In this document: positions 1 through 5,595 of the stretch, piece by piece
Layout: the number at the start of each line of letters is the position of its first letter
How positions within the stretch are numbered: the first letter of the stretch is position 1
Assembly (NCBI GenBank): GCA_019894735.1
Contig: JAGXOB010000014.1
Location: 25,178 to 31,913 of the forward strand
Length of the DNA stretch: 6,736 nucleotides
Direction of reading: 5' to 3'
Source of the DNA: Promethearchaeota archaeon
Lineage (GTDB): Archaea > Asgardarchaeota > Lokiarchaeia > Sigynarchaeales > SOKP01
Position numbers and translations under genes: made by a program
The notes under the pieces: generated by a model
The model's database searches: none
Told to the model about the DNA's origin: nothing
Seen by the model: the letters and a program-made list of their open reading frames with translations, nothing else

Positions 1-1
1 A

Positions 2-1009
2 AGAAATTGGCGAGAAGTTTACGGCATTTTGATAGGGTCGATAAAGGATAGTAAAGAAGTAATTATTAAGGATGCGATCCCCGTAATGGCAGGGAGTAGA
101 GCTTATGTTGAATATAAAAGTAAACATTATGTAGATACTGCTCAATTTAACACAGCAATTTATGAAAGAGCAATCCAAGATAATAAAGAGGACTTCTTTG
201 TAGGATGGTGGCACACTCATCCAGGTATCGGTTTTATATTTTCGCCACGAGATGTTGAAACTCAATTGTTTTATCAAGGTGTAAACCCCTTCGCAATAGC
301 ATTAGTATTCGACCATTGTCAAAAAGGATCAAAAGCATTTTATCTTGGAGTTGCGGGAGTAAGGTTAAAAAATCCTGATCGGGGCATGTTTGCTACTTAT
401 TCGAATGCTATCGAACTGAAATTTGAATTTCCTAAGGAAAAAATGGTCAAGCAAGTCGAAAAAGATGTCAAAGAGATTAATAAAAACATCAAAAATGCTT
501 TGAGAAAAATCGATTACATTGATGAGGTTTTGCGGAAAAAGGCATTAGCCCAACTCCAAAGGAATTTCGGGCTTATTATGGTTCTAAAAAGAGATGTAAA
601 AATCACAGATAATGAAAAAGAAGCTGAAGAAGATGACTACTTTTTATATGAATGGGATCCTGATATTGACAAAAAAAATTTCAGGATACCTAAATTTAGA
701 GAAAAAATCGAAAAAGAATTAAAAAAATGCGAAGAGATTCTTATTGAGGTAAAGAAAACGAATCAAACAGCCAATTTTCAGAAAAAAAAAGAGAAATTTA
801 GCAGAAAAATCAAGGAGATGTTGGCAAAACCTAATGAATGGTATAAAAAAATAATAAACGATTTTACCAAAAAGATTGAAATTATTTCTCCATTGTTTGA
901 TTATTTAGATACAGATGAGAGAAAAATTATTGAACATTTTGAAGAAAGGAGCTCTGAATATCAAAAAATATTGGACGATCTAAATTCTCGTTCTGATTTT
1001 AATTTATAA
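2..1009 (+). CDS. JAMM/MPN+ metalloprotease, Rpn11-like, 5' end outside the window
   Basis: Likely zinc-dependent isopeptidase of the JAMM (MPN+) family, the class that removes ubiquitin-like modifiers (Rpn11, CSN5). The catalytic pattern HxHx7SxxD is complete: HTHP at nt 212-223, Ser codon 242-244 and Asp codon 251-253. The surrounding VGWWHTHPGIGF and DVETQ closely resemble Rpn11 (VGWYHSHPGFG, DINTQ). The frame is open to the left edge. A TTG at 29 is an internal Leu, because the preceding in-frame residues REVYGI join it to give EVYGILIG, matching the Rpn11 segment EVMGLMLG. Its Glu (nt 14-16) should be the catalytic acid, 66 residues before the first His. The MPN fold ends near nt 430. 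The remaining ~190 residues are Lys/Glu-rich and look helical, possibly coiled coil. Cytoplasmic; no signal peptide in the visible part. Family assignment is firm; the ubiquitin-like substrate is inferred from Asgard biology. Confidence 0.9.
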   Translation, partial: RNWREVYGILIGSIKDSKEVIIKDAIPVMAGSRAYVEYKSKHYVDTAQFNTAIYERAIQDNKEDFFVGWWHTHPGIGFIFSPRDVETQLFYQGVNPFAIALVFDHCQKGSKAFYLGVAGVRLKNPDRGMFATYSNAIELKFEFPKEKMVKQVEKDVKEINKNIKNALRKIDYIDEVLRKKALAQLQRNFGLIMVLKRDVKITDNEKEAEEDDYFLYEWDPDIDKKNFRIPKFREKIEKELKKCEEILIEVKKTNQTANFQKKKEKFSRKIKEMLAKPNEWYKKIINDFTKKIEIISPLFDYLDTDERKIIEHFEERSSEYQKILDDLNSRSDFNL

Positions 1010-1110
1010 AATTCTAGATAAATTATTAGACATAAGATTATTTCATGCATTTAATCAATAGATTATTATCAGCATTACTTTTTAATTACTGTGTTAAAGA
1101 ATGAATTTAA

Positions 1111-1146
1111 ATAACTTTTATATTGCTTGGATAACTTTTATAATTT
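1111..1146 (+). promoter_or_regulatory. Duplicated TATA element upstream of the Alba gene
   Basis: The 12-mer ATAACTTTTATA occurs at 1111-1122 and again at 1131-1142, exactly 20 bp apart, about two helical turns. Each copy contains a TTTTATA(A/T) archaeal TATA-like core. From the second copy, transcription would start near 1165, giving a leader of about 30 nt that contains the ribosome binding site. The first copy could be a second promoter or a binding site for a regulator. Sequence seen directly; promoter function inferred. Confidence 0.5.
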
Positions 1147-1184
1147 AGACTGCTTTTGATTCATACTTAGCAAATATATGGTAA

Positions 1185-1190
1185 TGAGGT
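1185..1190 (+). promoter_or_regulatory. Shine-Dalgarno site of the Alba gene
   Basis: TGAGGT matches the archaeal anti-Shine-Dalgarno complement and lies 6 nt before the ATG at 1197. It is the clearest ribosome binding site in the window and fixes the Alba start; most other genes here lack one. Confidence 0.65.
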
Positions 1191-1196
1191 TCTTTC

Positions 1197-1520
1197 ATGC
1201 CTAATGATACAACGCTTATAGTTAGAAATCGTACAGATAGGGAAAAAACAATTAAAGATGCTATTTTTGCCTTTTCAGGAGGGACAAAATCATTATTGAT
1301 AAAAGGGGAAGGAGAAGAGATTTCAACTGCCGTTGAAGTTGCTGAAATTTTAAAAAAACGTCTTTATCCAGGAGTAGAAATTGCTAATGTTTCACTAGGT
1401 AGCCGCCCTTATTTCGAAAGAAATCAAAATAGAAATTATAGAAGAGACAATCATTCTAATAAAAACAAAAAAGATTTAATTTCGAAAATCGAAATAACCA
1501 TTTCTAAATCACAAATGTAA
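1197..1520 (+). CDS. albA: Alba-family DNA/RNA-binding protein with extended basic loop
   Basis: Alba proteins are small dimeric archaeal proteins that coat DNA and bind RNA; eukaryotic relatives include the Rpp20/Rpp25 subunits of RNase P/MRP. This 107-residue protein follows the fold through most of its length: LLIKGEGEEIS (33-43) corresponds to the Alba segment VIKARGRAIS, helix 2 is VEVAEILKKRLYPG (46-59), VSLGSR is 65-70, and the last strand ISKIEITISK (95-104) matches VSTIEIAIRK. Two departures stand out. The usual GKKP motif with the acetylated Lys is replaced by NRTD (11-14). The hairpin between GSR and the last strand is about 13 residues longer than in Sulfolobus Alba and is rich in Arg, Asn and Lys (roughly 69-94). 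It has its own TATA region and Shine-Dalgarno site and is followed after 9 nt by a zinc-ribbon gene. The fold is confident; whether it prefers DNA or RNA is unknown. Confidence 0.85.
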   Translation: MPNDTTLIVRNRTDREKTIKDAIFAFSGGTKSLLIKGEGEEISTAVEVAEILKKRLYPGVEIANVSLGSRPYFERNQNRNYRRDNHSNKNKKDLISKIEITISKSQM

Positions 1521-1529
1521 ACTTTATTT

Positions 1530-1697
1530 ATGACTTTTGATAATTTAGGCCCATTACTAGGCGAAACTAGAACAGTTGCGTTATGCCAAATATGTGGTGA
1601 TTATATTTACAAACGAATTTACCAAGATGAGAATTCAAAGAGCAAAGAAAAAACTATTTTCGTTTGTAAAAATTGTCTGAGAAACGACAATAAATAA
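1530..1697 (+). CDS. Small two-CxxC zinc-ribbon protein (55 aa)
   Basis: The ATG at 1530 opens 9 nt after the Alba stop and reads 55 codons to TAA. The protein has two CxxC knuckles, CQIC at residues 19-22 and CKNC at 46-49, separated by 23 residues with a mixed strand-like stretch (DYIYKRIYQ) and a charged loop. That is the layout of a single zinc ribbon binding one zinc ion. There is no obvious catalytic motif. Zinc ribbons of this size usually bind nucleic acid or a protein partner. Tight coupling to the Alba gene and lack of its own Shine-Dalgarno site suggest cotranscription and a related role, which is inference. I cannot name the family. Paired, evenly spaced Cys motifs and the operon position argue that it is real despite its length. 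Confidence 0.7.
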   Translation: MTFDNLGPLLGETRTVALCQICGDYIYKRIYQDENSKSKEKTIFVCKNCLRNDNK

Positions 1698-1862
1698 TTA
1701 ACTACTATAATTTTTTCGCACTTCTGTTATAATTAAGCGTTCTCGGGGTACTTGCAATAAGAGATACTTACATTGATCAAAGGATTTATTATCTACATAT
1801 ATTGCGGTTTTTCCTTTCTCAAGTCTTAAGCCCAAAAATTTGTTAACTTTAAATTCTTTCAT
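1698..1862 (-). CDS. Orphan N-terminal domain of a Lokiarchaeota-type protein (54 aa, probably truncated)
   Basis: The ORF starts MKEFKVNKFLGLRLEKGK, continues TAIYVDNKSFDQCKYLLLQV and stops after 54 residues. I recognise the pattern KEFKVN...L.LE..KT.IYV....F.QCK.LLL as the conserved N-terminal module of a large Asgard family. Members I remember carry an acidic linker and a much longer C-terminal region, often leucine-rich repeats. Here the sequence diverges after about residue 40 (RERLIITEVRKNYSS) and ends. It has a good TATA box about 55 bp upstream and a weak GAGAG 4 nt before the ATG, so it may still be expressed. Its stop codon directly abuts the stop of the convergent zinc-ribbon gene. 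Either a remnant of a larger gene lost by deletion or a stand-alone copy of the domain; its function is not known to me. Confidence 0.55.
   Translation of the reverse strand: MKEFKVNKFLGLRLEKGKTAIYVDNKSFDQCKYLLLQVPRERLIITEVRKNYSS
1711..1716 (+). terminator. Possible oligo-T terminator of the Alba/zinc-ribbon operon
   Basis: TTTTTT begins 14 nt after the zinc-ribbon stop with no stem-loop, the form archaeal termination usually takes. It lies inside the convergent minus-strand ORF, so the two transcripts would overlap if termination is leaky. Weak evidence on its own. Confidence 0.3.
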
Positions 1863-1911
1863 AATCTCTCGTGATAGTAATGTTTCTATGTCATATAGAA
1901 ATACAAAGTAA

Positions 1912-1926
1912 AATATTTATAAATTT
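1912..1926 (-). promoter_or_regulatory. TATA box for the 54-aa minus-strand ORF
   Basis: The minus strand reads AAATTTATAAATATT, containing the palindromic core TTTATAAA (1916-1923). A start of transcription about 26 bp downstream (near 1894) would give a leader of about 30 nt to the ATG at 1862. The core is symmetric, so it could also recruit TBP on the plus strand, but no gene there fits. Confidence 0.45.
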
Positions 1927-1952
1927 AATTTATAATAAAGATTAATATATTT

Positions 1953-2762
1953 CTAATTTTTAGAGATTTTTTTTTCTAAAAAACGTGACCAATTGAAGGA
2001 TAAAATAAATTGCATAATAGCTAGAGTTAGCATTAGCATTAAAGATTCTGTTATAACACTCGAAATATCATCAACCTCGATCCCGGTTGCTCCAAACCCA
2101 AGCGATATCAAAATGGGAAAAATAACGTAGAAGATCGTAGTTATATTTTTTCCTAACCAAGCCCATAAAATACAGATAGGAAAATTTATCTTTTTATCGG
2201 ACATTCCTAAAGCGATCCATAACGGATCATCTGGAATAGGTAGAGCTGCTGCAAGAAAAATAATTAAGTGCATGGATTTAGGATGATCGAGGACAATTTT
2301 TCCAAAGCCTTGTACATTATCTAGTGTTCTTGATTGAGATTTACTAACTACTTTCTTGGCTCCAATACCAATTAAATATCCTACAAGTTCACCTAAGGCA
2401 CTTCCAAGCCCTCCAACAACTGCTAATACTAATATTTCTAACCAAAAAGGGCCATTTAATAGGACTTGACCAAGATTTAATCCAATACTTGAATATCGGA
2501 TAAAAATTGAATTAGAAAATGAGAAAAGTATAAATGGATAGGGAATTGGAAAGCCTACACTAGCATTTCCTAAAAGACAAATAAAAAACGCTATTAAAAG
2601 TGCGATAAAGTAGTTCGAACCTTCAGTAAGATCAGCTATATCTTGTCTTGATTGAATTATTACATTTTGAAAGGCCGGAACTGTTAGAAATAAAATTAAG
2701 TATATTATTACTCCTAAATAGAAAAAAGTAAAAACTATGGTTAATTTTTTTGAGATAGCCAT
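1953..2762 (-). CDS. VTT/DedA-family integral membrane protein
   Basis: A 269-residue polytopic membrane protein of the VTT (SNARE-associated/DedA) superfamily. Bacterial DedA proteins are linked to lipid-carrier recycling and the eukaryotic relatives VMP1 and TMEM41B are lipid scramblases. Hydrophobic segments lie at about 8-28, 51-68, 107-134, 164-186, 192-222 and 238-256. Family features are visible. The first half-hairpin carries GNASVGFPIPYPFILF (65-80), like the proline-containing re-entrant loop of DedA. It is followed by the Gly-rich helix GSALGELVGYLIG (120-132), like GALLGDxIGYxIG. The second re-entrant segment is ALPIPDDPLWIALGM (173-187), the PxPDD form I associate with archaeal VTT proteins. 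The C-terminal KK-rich tail is probably cytosolic. It lies 28 bp after the cyclophilin-like gene and has no Shine-Dalgarno site or clear promoter of its own. The substrate is unknown; lipid transport or scrambling is inferred from the family. Confidence 0.8.
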   Translation of the reverse strand: MAISKKLTIVFTFFYLGVIIYLILFLTVPAFQNVIIQSRQDIADLTEGSNYFIALLIAFFICLLGNASVGFPIPYPFILFSFSNSIFIRYSSIGLNLGQVLLNGPFWLEILVLAVVGGLGSALGELVGYLIGIGAKKVVSKSQSRTLDNVQGFGKIVLDHPKSMHLIIFLAAALPIPDDPLWIALGMSDKKINFPICILWAWLGKNITTIFYVIFPILISLGFGATGIEVDDISSVITESLMLMLTLAIMQFILSFNWSRFLEKKISKN

Positions 2763-2790
2763 ATTAATCTTCTTAAAATCACATTAATAA

Positions 2791-3168
2791 CTATTTTGAT
2801 TTAGATATTTTAGTATTTAATCCATTCTTAGCATTTAAAAGAATTTCTAAATTATCAGTAACTTTACCTATTTTATTTACTTTATTAGGCATTTCTAGAT
2901 TTTCCAGAATTATGAGTAATTCATCAGTTTTAGGGTTATAAATAATTTCTCCTTTCTCTACGCTATTCACTGATTTTGGATTATGTCCTTTAAATATTTC
3001 AATTCCAGGAAGCGTCCAATAAGCTTTTGAGCCAAAACTAAATCGACCTCTCAAAATAATAGGAAGTTTATTAACTATTGCGTCGGCGGATAATGGTGCG
3101 TAGACTCTTAGTAATTCGCCATTAAGACATCCTATTCCAAAGAGATCTATCTTTATTCGTATAGACAT
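2791..3168 (-). CDS. Cyclophilin-like-fold protein (archaeal TM1367-like/DUF369 type)
   Basis: A 125-residue cytosolic protein that fits the small cyclophilin-like barrel family (formerly DUF369). Supporting landmarks in order are APLSADAIVNKLPI (24-37, like TAEKLYEKLPIEG), GRFSFGSKAYWTLPGI (41-56, like GDEIYFEIP), VNSVEKGEIIYNPKTDELLIIL (68-88, like VEVGDIAYWPPGxALCIFF), and VNKIGKVTDNLEILLNAKNG (97-116, like VNVIGRVxENLELL). The domain fills nearly the whole chain, with a short Lys-rich tail. Members of this family generally lack a demonstrated peptidyl-prolyl isomerase activity, and I do not see the catalytic Arg and aromatic set of true cyclophilins, so no enzymatic role is assigned. It is the first gene of a pair with the membrane protein downstream. 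The ATG at 3168 has no Shine-Dalgarno site. Confidence 0.65.
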   Translation of the reverse strand: MSIRIKIDLFGIGCLNGELLRVYAPLSADAIVNKLPIILRGRFSFGSKAYWTLPGIEIFKGHNPKSVNSVEKGEIIYNPKTDELLIILENLEMPNKVNKIGKVTDNLEILLNAKNGLNTKISKSK

Positions 3169-3797
3169 TTTCTTTTAATACGGTAATTTCTTATTCAAAT
3201 ATCGTTTTGAGTAATAATATTGGAATCTATTAAACTTTCTCTTATTAATGGAGGGGAAATATTTCGACATCAATTAATAAATAAATTTAAATAGATGATT
3301 GTGCATATGTTTTATTGGACAATAGTTTAAAACATTGGTTCATGATACAGAATTACAATTTAAACAACGAGCATGTTGTTGCAAAATTGATAAATGATTC
3401 TTAAGTTCTAACGCAAATTTTTTACACCCAGAATTAATACTTACGCCTTGATTTCCATACGGTTTTATATTATTACATTCTTTTAGTATTGAATCCTAAT
3501 TTACGAACAAGATTATTCTTACTTTAGGAGATTTCTAATATTTATCACGCTGAAGCAATAATTTTGTAAAGAGATGCAATTAAGTTAAAATTGGCATGAA
3601 ATAAAATGTAAATTGATACAGATTTGCTTGATCTCTTGTTGAATTTAGTAGTTTATTAAGTTTGCTACACGAGACATTCAAACTTTATATGTCTTTAAAA
3701 TTATAAGCTTCCTCAATAGTGCTTTTATCCAGATACGATTCATTGGAGTAAGAAGTTGATTTCCTATGAAACAAGTTTTCTGTTATAATCGGAGCTA
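3169..3797 (-). other. 629-bp stretch without an intact gene; possible coding relic on the minus strand
   Basis: No intact ORF, tRNA, CRISPR or insertion sequence is visible. One minus-strand frame (entered at about 3810, continuing to 3274) has only six stops in about 177 codons, where I would expect roughly twice that at this base composition. Its longer open pieces look protein-like: 41 codons ending at 3687, 34 codons just after it, and 51 codons at 3495-3340 that contain KPYGNQGVSINSG and end ARCLNCNSVS with a CxxC pair. None of these pieces begins with a plausible start and I recognise no family. It may be a decayed gene that once followed or was fused to the nucleotidyltransferase. The part nearest 3169 should hold the promoter of the next gene. 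Low confidence. Confidence 0.3.
3212..3221 (-). promoter_or_regulatory. Candidate TATA box for the cyclophilin-like/VTT gene pair
   Basis: AATATTATTA on the minus strand is centred about 49 bp before the ATG at 3168, which would give a leader of about 20 nt. A second AT-rich box, ATTTAAATTTAT, lies at 3281-3292. The region is so AT-rich that the choice between them is uncertain. Confidence 0.25.
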
Positions 3798-4643
3798 CTA
3801 TTGTCCACCTTTTTTTTTTTCGTTTAAAATTTTTAAGTCTTGAGGAGTATCAATGTCATAGAAATTAGACTCTGAATTGACCGATACTGCAAAAAATTGC
3901 TTTTTTTTCTTAATCATTAAGTTAACTACTTCTCGTATGGTACGAAATCTGACTGGGTTTGCTAGAGCTCTGATATTATTAACATACTCATTGTTAAGTA
4001 TAAAAATTGGAATTACTTGATTAATCACTTCTTCATTCGAAAGGTAGCTCAATTTCTCTTGAGATATTTCTTTAACAATCGATTTTGAGTTTTTTTCTTC
4101 TATTTTTAAATAAGATATGCTTTTTTCATAATTAGGGGAATACTTTTCAACCCTTTTCATTAAAATATCGATCCGTATCTTTCTGTAAAATATTATTGAA
4201 CTATGGATTGCTTGTGAATAATTCTCCAATAAAAGGTTTAGGATTTCTTGCATAAGTGTGTAGTCAAAAACAGTATCTCCTGGAAAAACCATGTATATTT
4301 TATCATCTTTAAATATCTGATTATTTGTAGTAATGCTTAGAAAAGAATATAAAGGTCCAAGTTTGTATCTAACTCCAGAACTATGAATTAAGATATTTGT
4401 TATCCCACACTGTTCTTTCATTCGAGATGAGCTTACAAAATCAGCAATTTTTTCCCCTAAATGCCCCGTTACTACAATTATTGGATCGAGCTTTAATTTT
4501 ACCAAGTTAGAAATAATTAAAGAAAGAATTGATTGATTGTTTAAAGATTTAACTTTTACAAGCGGTTTTGGAGTGTTATCAGCAATATTTTTAGCGCGTG
4601 TTCCTTCACCAGCACATAGAATGATACTTGTGATTGTTTCCAT
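3798..4643 (-). CDS. MobA/GlmU-like nucleotidyltransferase
   Basis: A 281-residue enzyme of the NTP-transferase (Rossmann-like GT-A) superfamily, which joins a nucleotide to a phosphorylated sugar, alcohol or cofactor. The N-terminal signature LCAGEGTRA (9-17) is the nucleotide-binding GxGxR loop, followed by PKPLVKV (25-31). VVTGHLGEKI follows as a typical strand-turn-helix, PGDTVFD (121-127) carries the metal-binding Asp, and DIDTPQDL (263-270) is the common closing motif of these enzymes. The in-frame ATG at 4688 would overlap map by 35 nt and add a 15-residue extension unlike the family. I therefore start at 4643, just before the first beta strand and 10 nt after the map stop. No Shine-Dalgarno site, so it probably depends on cotranscription. 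The gene ends in an 11-A tract followed by GGQ and a stop; a -1 shift there would extend it. The substrate cannot be told from sequence. Confidence 0.8.
   Translation of the reverse strand: METITSIILCAGEGTRAKNIADNTPKPLVKVKSLNNQSILSLIISNLVKLKLDPIIVVTGHLGEKIADFVSSSRMKEQCGITNILIHSSGVRYKLGPLYSFLSITTNNQIFKDDKIYMVFPGDTVFDYTLMQEILNLLLENYSQAIHSSIIFYRKIRIDILMKRVEKYSPNYEKSISYLKIEEKNSKSIVKEISQEKLSYLSNEEVINQVIPIFILNNEYVNNIRALANPVRFRTIREVVNLMIKKKKQFFAVSVNSESNFYDIDTPQDLKILNEKKKGGQ
3810..3820 (-). repeat. 11-A homopolymer at the 3' end of the nucleotidyltransferase gene
   Basis: On the coding strand the codons GAA AAA AAA AAA run into GGT, forming an uninterrupted A11 five codons before the stop. One extra A, or a -1 slip, leads into a frame open for 41 further codons to the TAA at 3687-3685. 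Such tracts are slippage-prone both for polymerases and in sequencing, so this position deserves caution. Confidence 0.7.
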
Positions 4644-4653
4644 TAATTTATTT

Positions 4654-5565
4654 TTATGTGGTAACAATAGGATTTCCATCCATATCAATTATGATTGTAT
4701 GTTCTTGTTGCGCAACAGGAGCTCCAGTTACCTCTATGAGTACTGGATAGTGATCGAGAATTTGCTTTCGCTTAAAAGACTCGATTATCGTTTGTATTTT
4801 GTTTTTCGGGATAATGTTATTTTTTTCTAGTAATCGAGGTGAAAAAGGTAAATTTTTGGTTAAATCCTCTATTTTCTTCATGTAGTTTATTTCTTCGTAA
4901 GGTAAATTCTTTTTAACTCTTTTAACAAATCGGTAGATATAAGATTTTTTACCGTTGGAGACTAATCCTTCACCTGAAGTAGCGAATGGCTCGCAAGCGT
5001 AGGCGTCGCCCGGTTTTAAAACTTCTTTATGATTTAGATCTCTAATATTAGGAAGAAACGGCCCAGCGTGGAGTTGATATTGTTTTAATTCATGACCTCC
5101 AAGATTAGAAATTGGTCTTAATCCACGGTTATGTATTTTATCTGCGATTACTTCGCCTAATTCATACAACTTAGTACCAGGTTTAAAAATATCGATCGCA
5201 GCATCAAGCGCCTCTTGAGCAGCATCTATGTAATTCTGAAGTTTTGGATCGTTATCTATATTGAATGTACTTGCTTTGTCAGCAATATACCCATTATGGT
5301 GAGAGCCTAAATCTATTTTTAACAATCCTTTATTTGGAACCACAGTAGGATCGTCGATAGTAGGACTATAATGAGCAGCAAGCTCGTTTAAAGACATATT
5401 AATTGGAAATGATAATTCACATCCTTGATTGAGTATTTCATCTTCGCACTTATTGGCAATTTCTAAAAAGGATACTCCTGGTTTTATAAGCTTTTCGGCT
5501 AGCTTTTTAGCGGCTATAACTGCTTTTCCAGCTTTTAAATAAGACTCAATCCACTCATCTGTCAT
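4654..5565 (-). CDS. map: Methionine aminopeptidase, type 2
   Basis: Removes the initiator methionine from nascent proteins in the cytosol, using a dinuclear metal site. The 303 residues match the length of archaeal MetAP (about 295), without the N-terminal extension of eukaryotic MetAP2. Metal ligands are all present: Asp85 in KIDLGSH, Asp96 in YIADKAS, His158 in GGHEL, Glu192 in CEPFAT and Glu288 in QQEHT. The accessory His65 in AAHYSP is equivalent to the residue modified by fumagillin in MetAP2. His166 in QLHAGP is also kept. The type 2 insertion between His158 and Glu288 is present (about 205-270). The start at 5565 fits the family, with a helix then KPGVSFLEIA. It follows aspS by 30 bp, a gap holding a TATA-like box, and precedes the nucleotidyltransferase by 10 bp. 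No Shine-Dalgarno site is visible. Very secure call. Confidence 0.97.
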   Translation of the reverse strand: MTDEWIESYLKAGKAVIAAKKLAEKLIKPGVSFLEIANKCEDEILNQGCELSFPINMSLNELAAHYSPTIDDPTVVPNKGLLKIDLGSHHNGYIADKASTFNIDNDPKLQNYIDAAQEALDAAIDIFKPGTKLYELGEVIADKIHNRGLRPISNLGGHELKQYQLHAGPFLPNIRDLNHKEVLKPGDAYACEPFATSGEGLVSNGKKSYIYRFVKRVKKNLPYEEINYMKKIEDLTKNLPFSPRLLEKNNIIPKNKIQTIIESFKRKQILDHYPVLIEVTGAPVAQQEHTIIIDMDGNPIVTT

Positions 5566-5583
5566 AATTATTCAAAAAATAAT

Positions 5584-5595
5584 ATTATAAAATTT
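5584..5595 (-). promoter_or_regulatory. Possible internal TATA box before map
   Basis: The minus strand reads AAATTTTATAAT in the 30-bp gap between aspS and map, centred about 24 bp before the map ATG. Transcription from it would start at or next to the ATG, giving a leaderless mRNA, in line with the absence of a Shine-Dalgarno site. The gap is AT-rich throughout, so this may be chance. Confidence 0.35.

Noticed and set aside
29..31. TTG as the start of the JAMM gene
   Set aside because: The frame is open to the left edge and the residues before it complete a conserved MPN strand including the expected catalytic Glu; the TTG is an internal Leu.
1010..1110. Possible RNA gene between the JAMM and Alba genes
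   Set aside because: No T-arm-like GGTTCRA motif, no GC-rich stems, uniformly AT-rich spacer.
3256..3265. Palindrome GAAATATTTC upstream of the cyclophilin-like gene as an operator
   Set aside because: A 10-bp AT-rich palindrome with no second copy or known regulator; not enough to call a site.
3363..3380. Inverted repeat AACAAC-GAGCAT-GTTGTT
   Set aside because: A 6-bp stem with no T-run or neighbouring gene end; expected by chance at this base composition.
4644..4688. Upstream ATG at 4688 for the nucleotidyltransferase
   Set aside because: It overlaps the end of map and adds 15 residues before the first conserved strand; the ATG at 4643 fits family length and spacing.
4537..4830. Plus-strand 97-codon ORF
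   Set aside because: It is antisense to the map and nucleotidyltransferase genes, both of which have full sets of conserved residues; no family features or start signal of its own.
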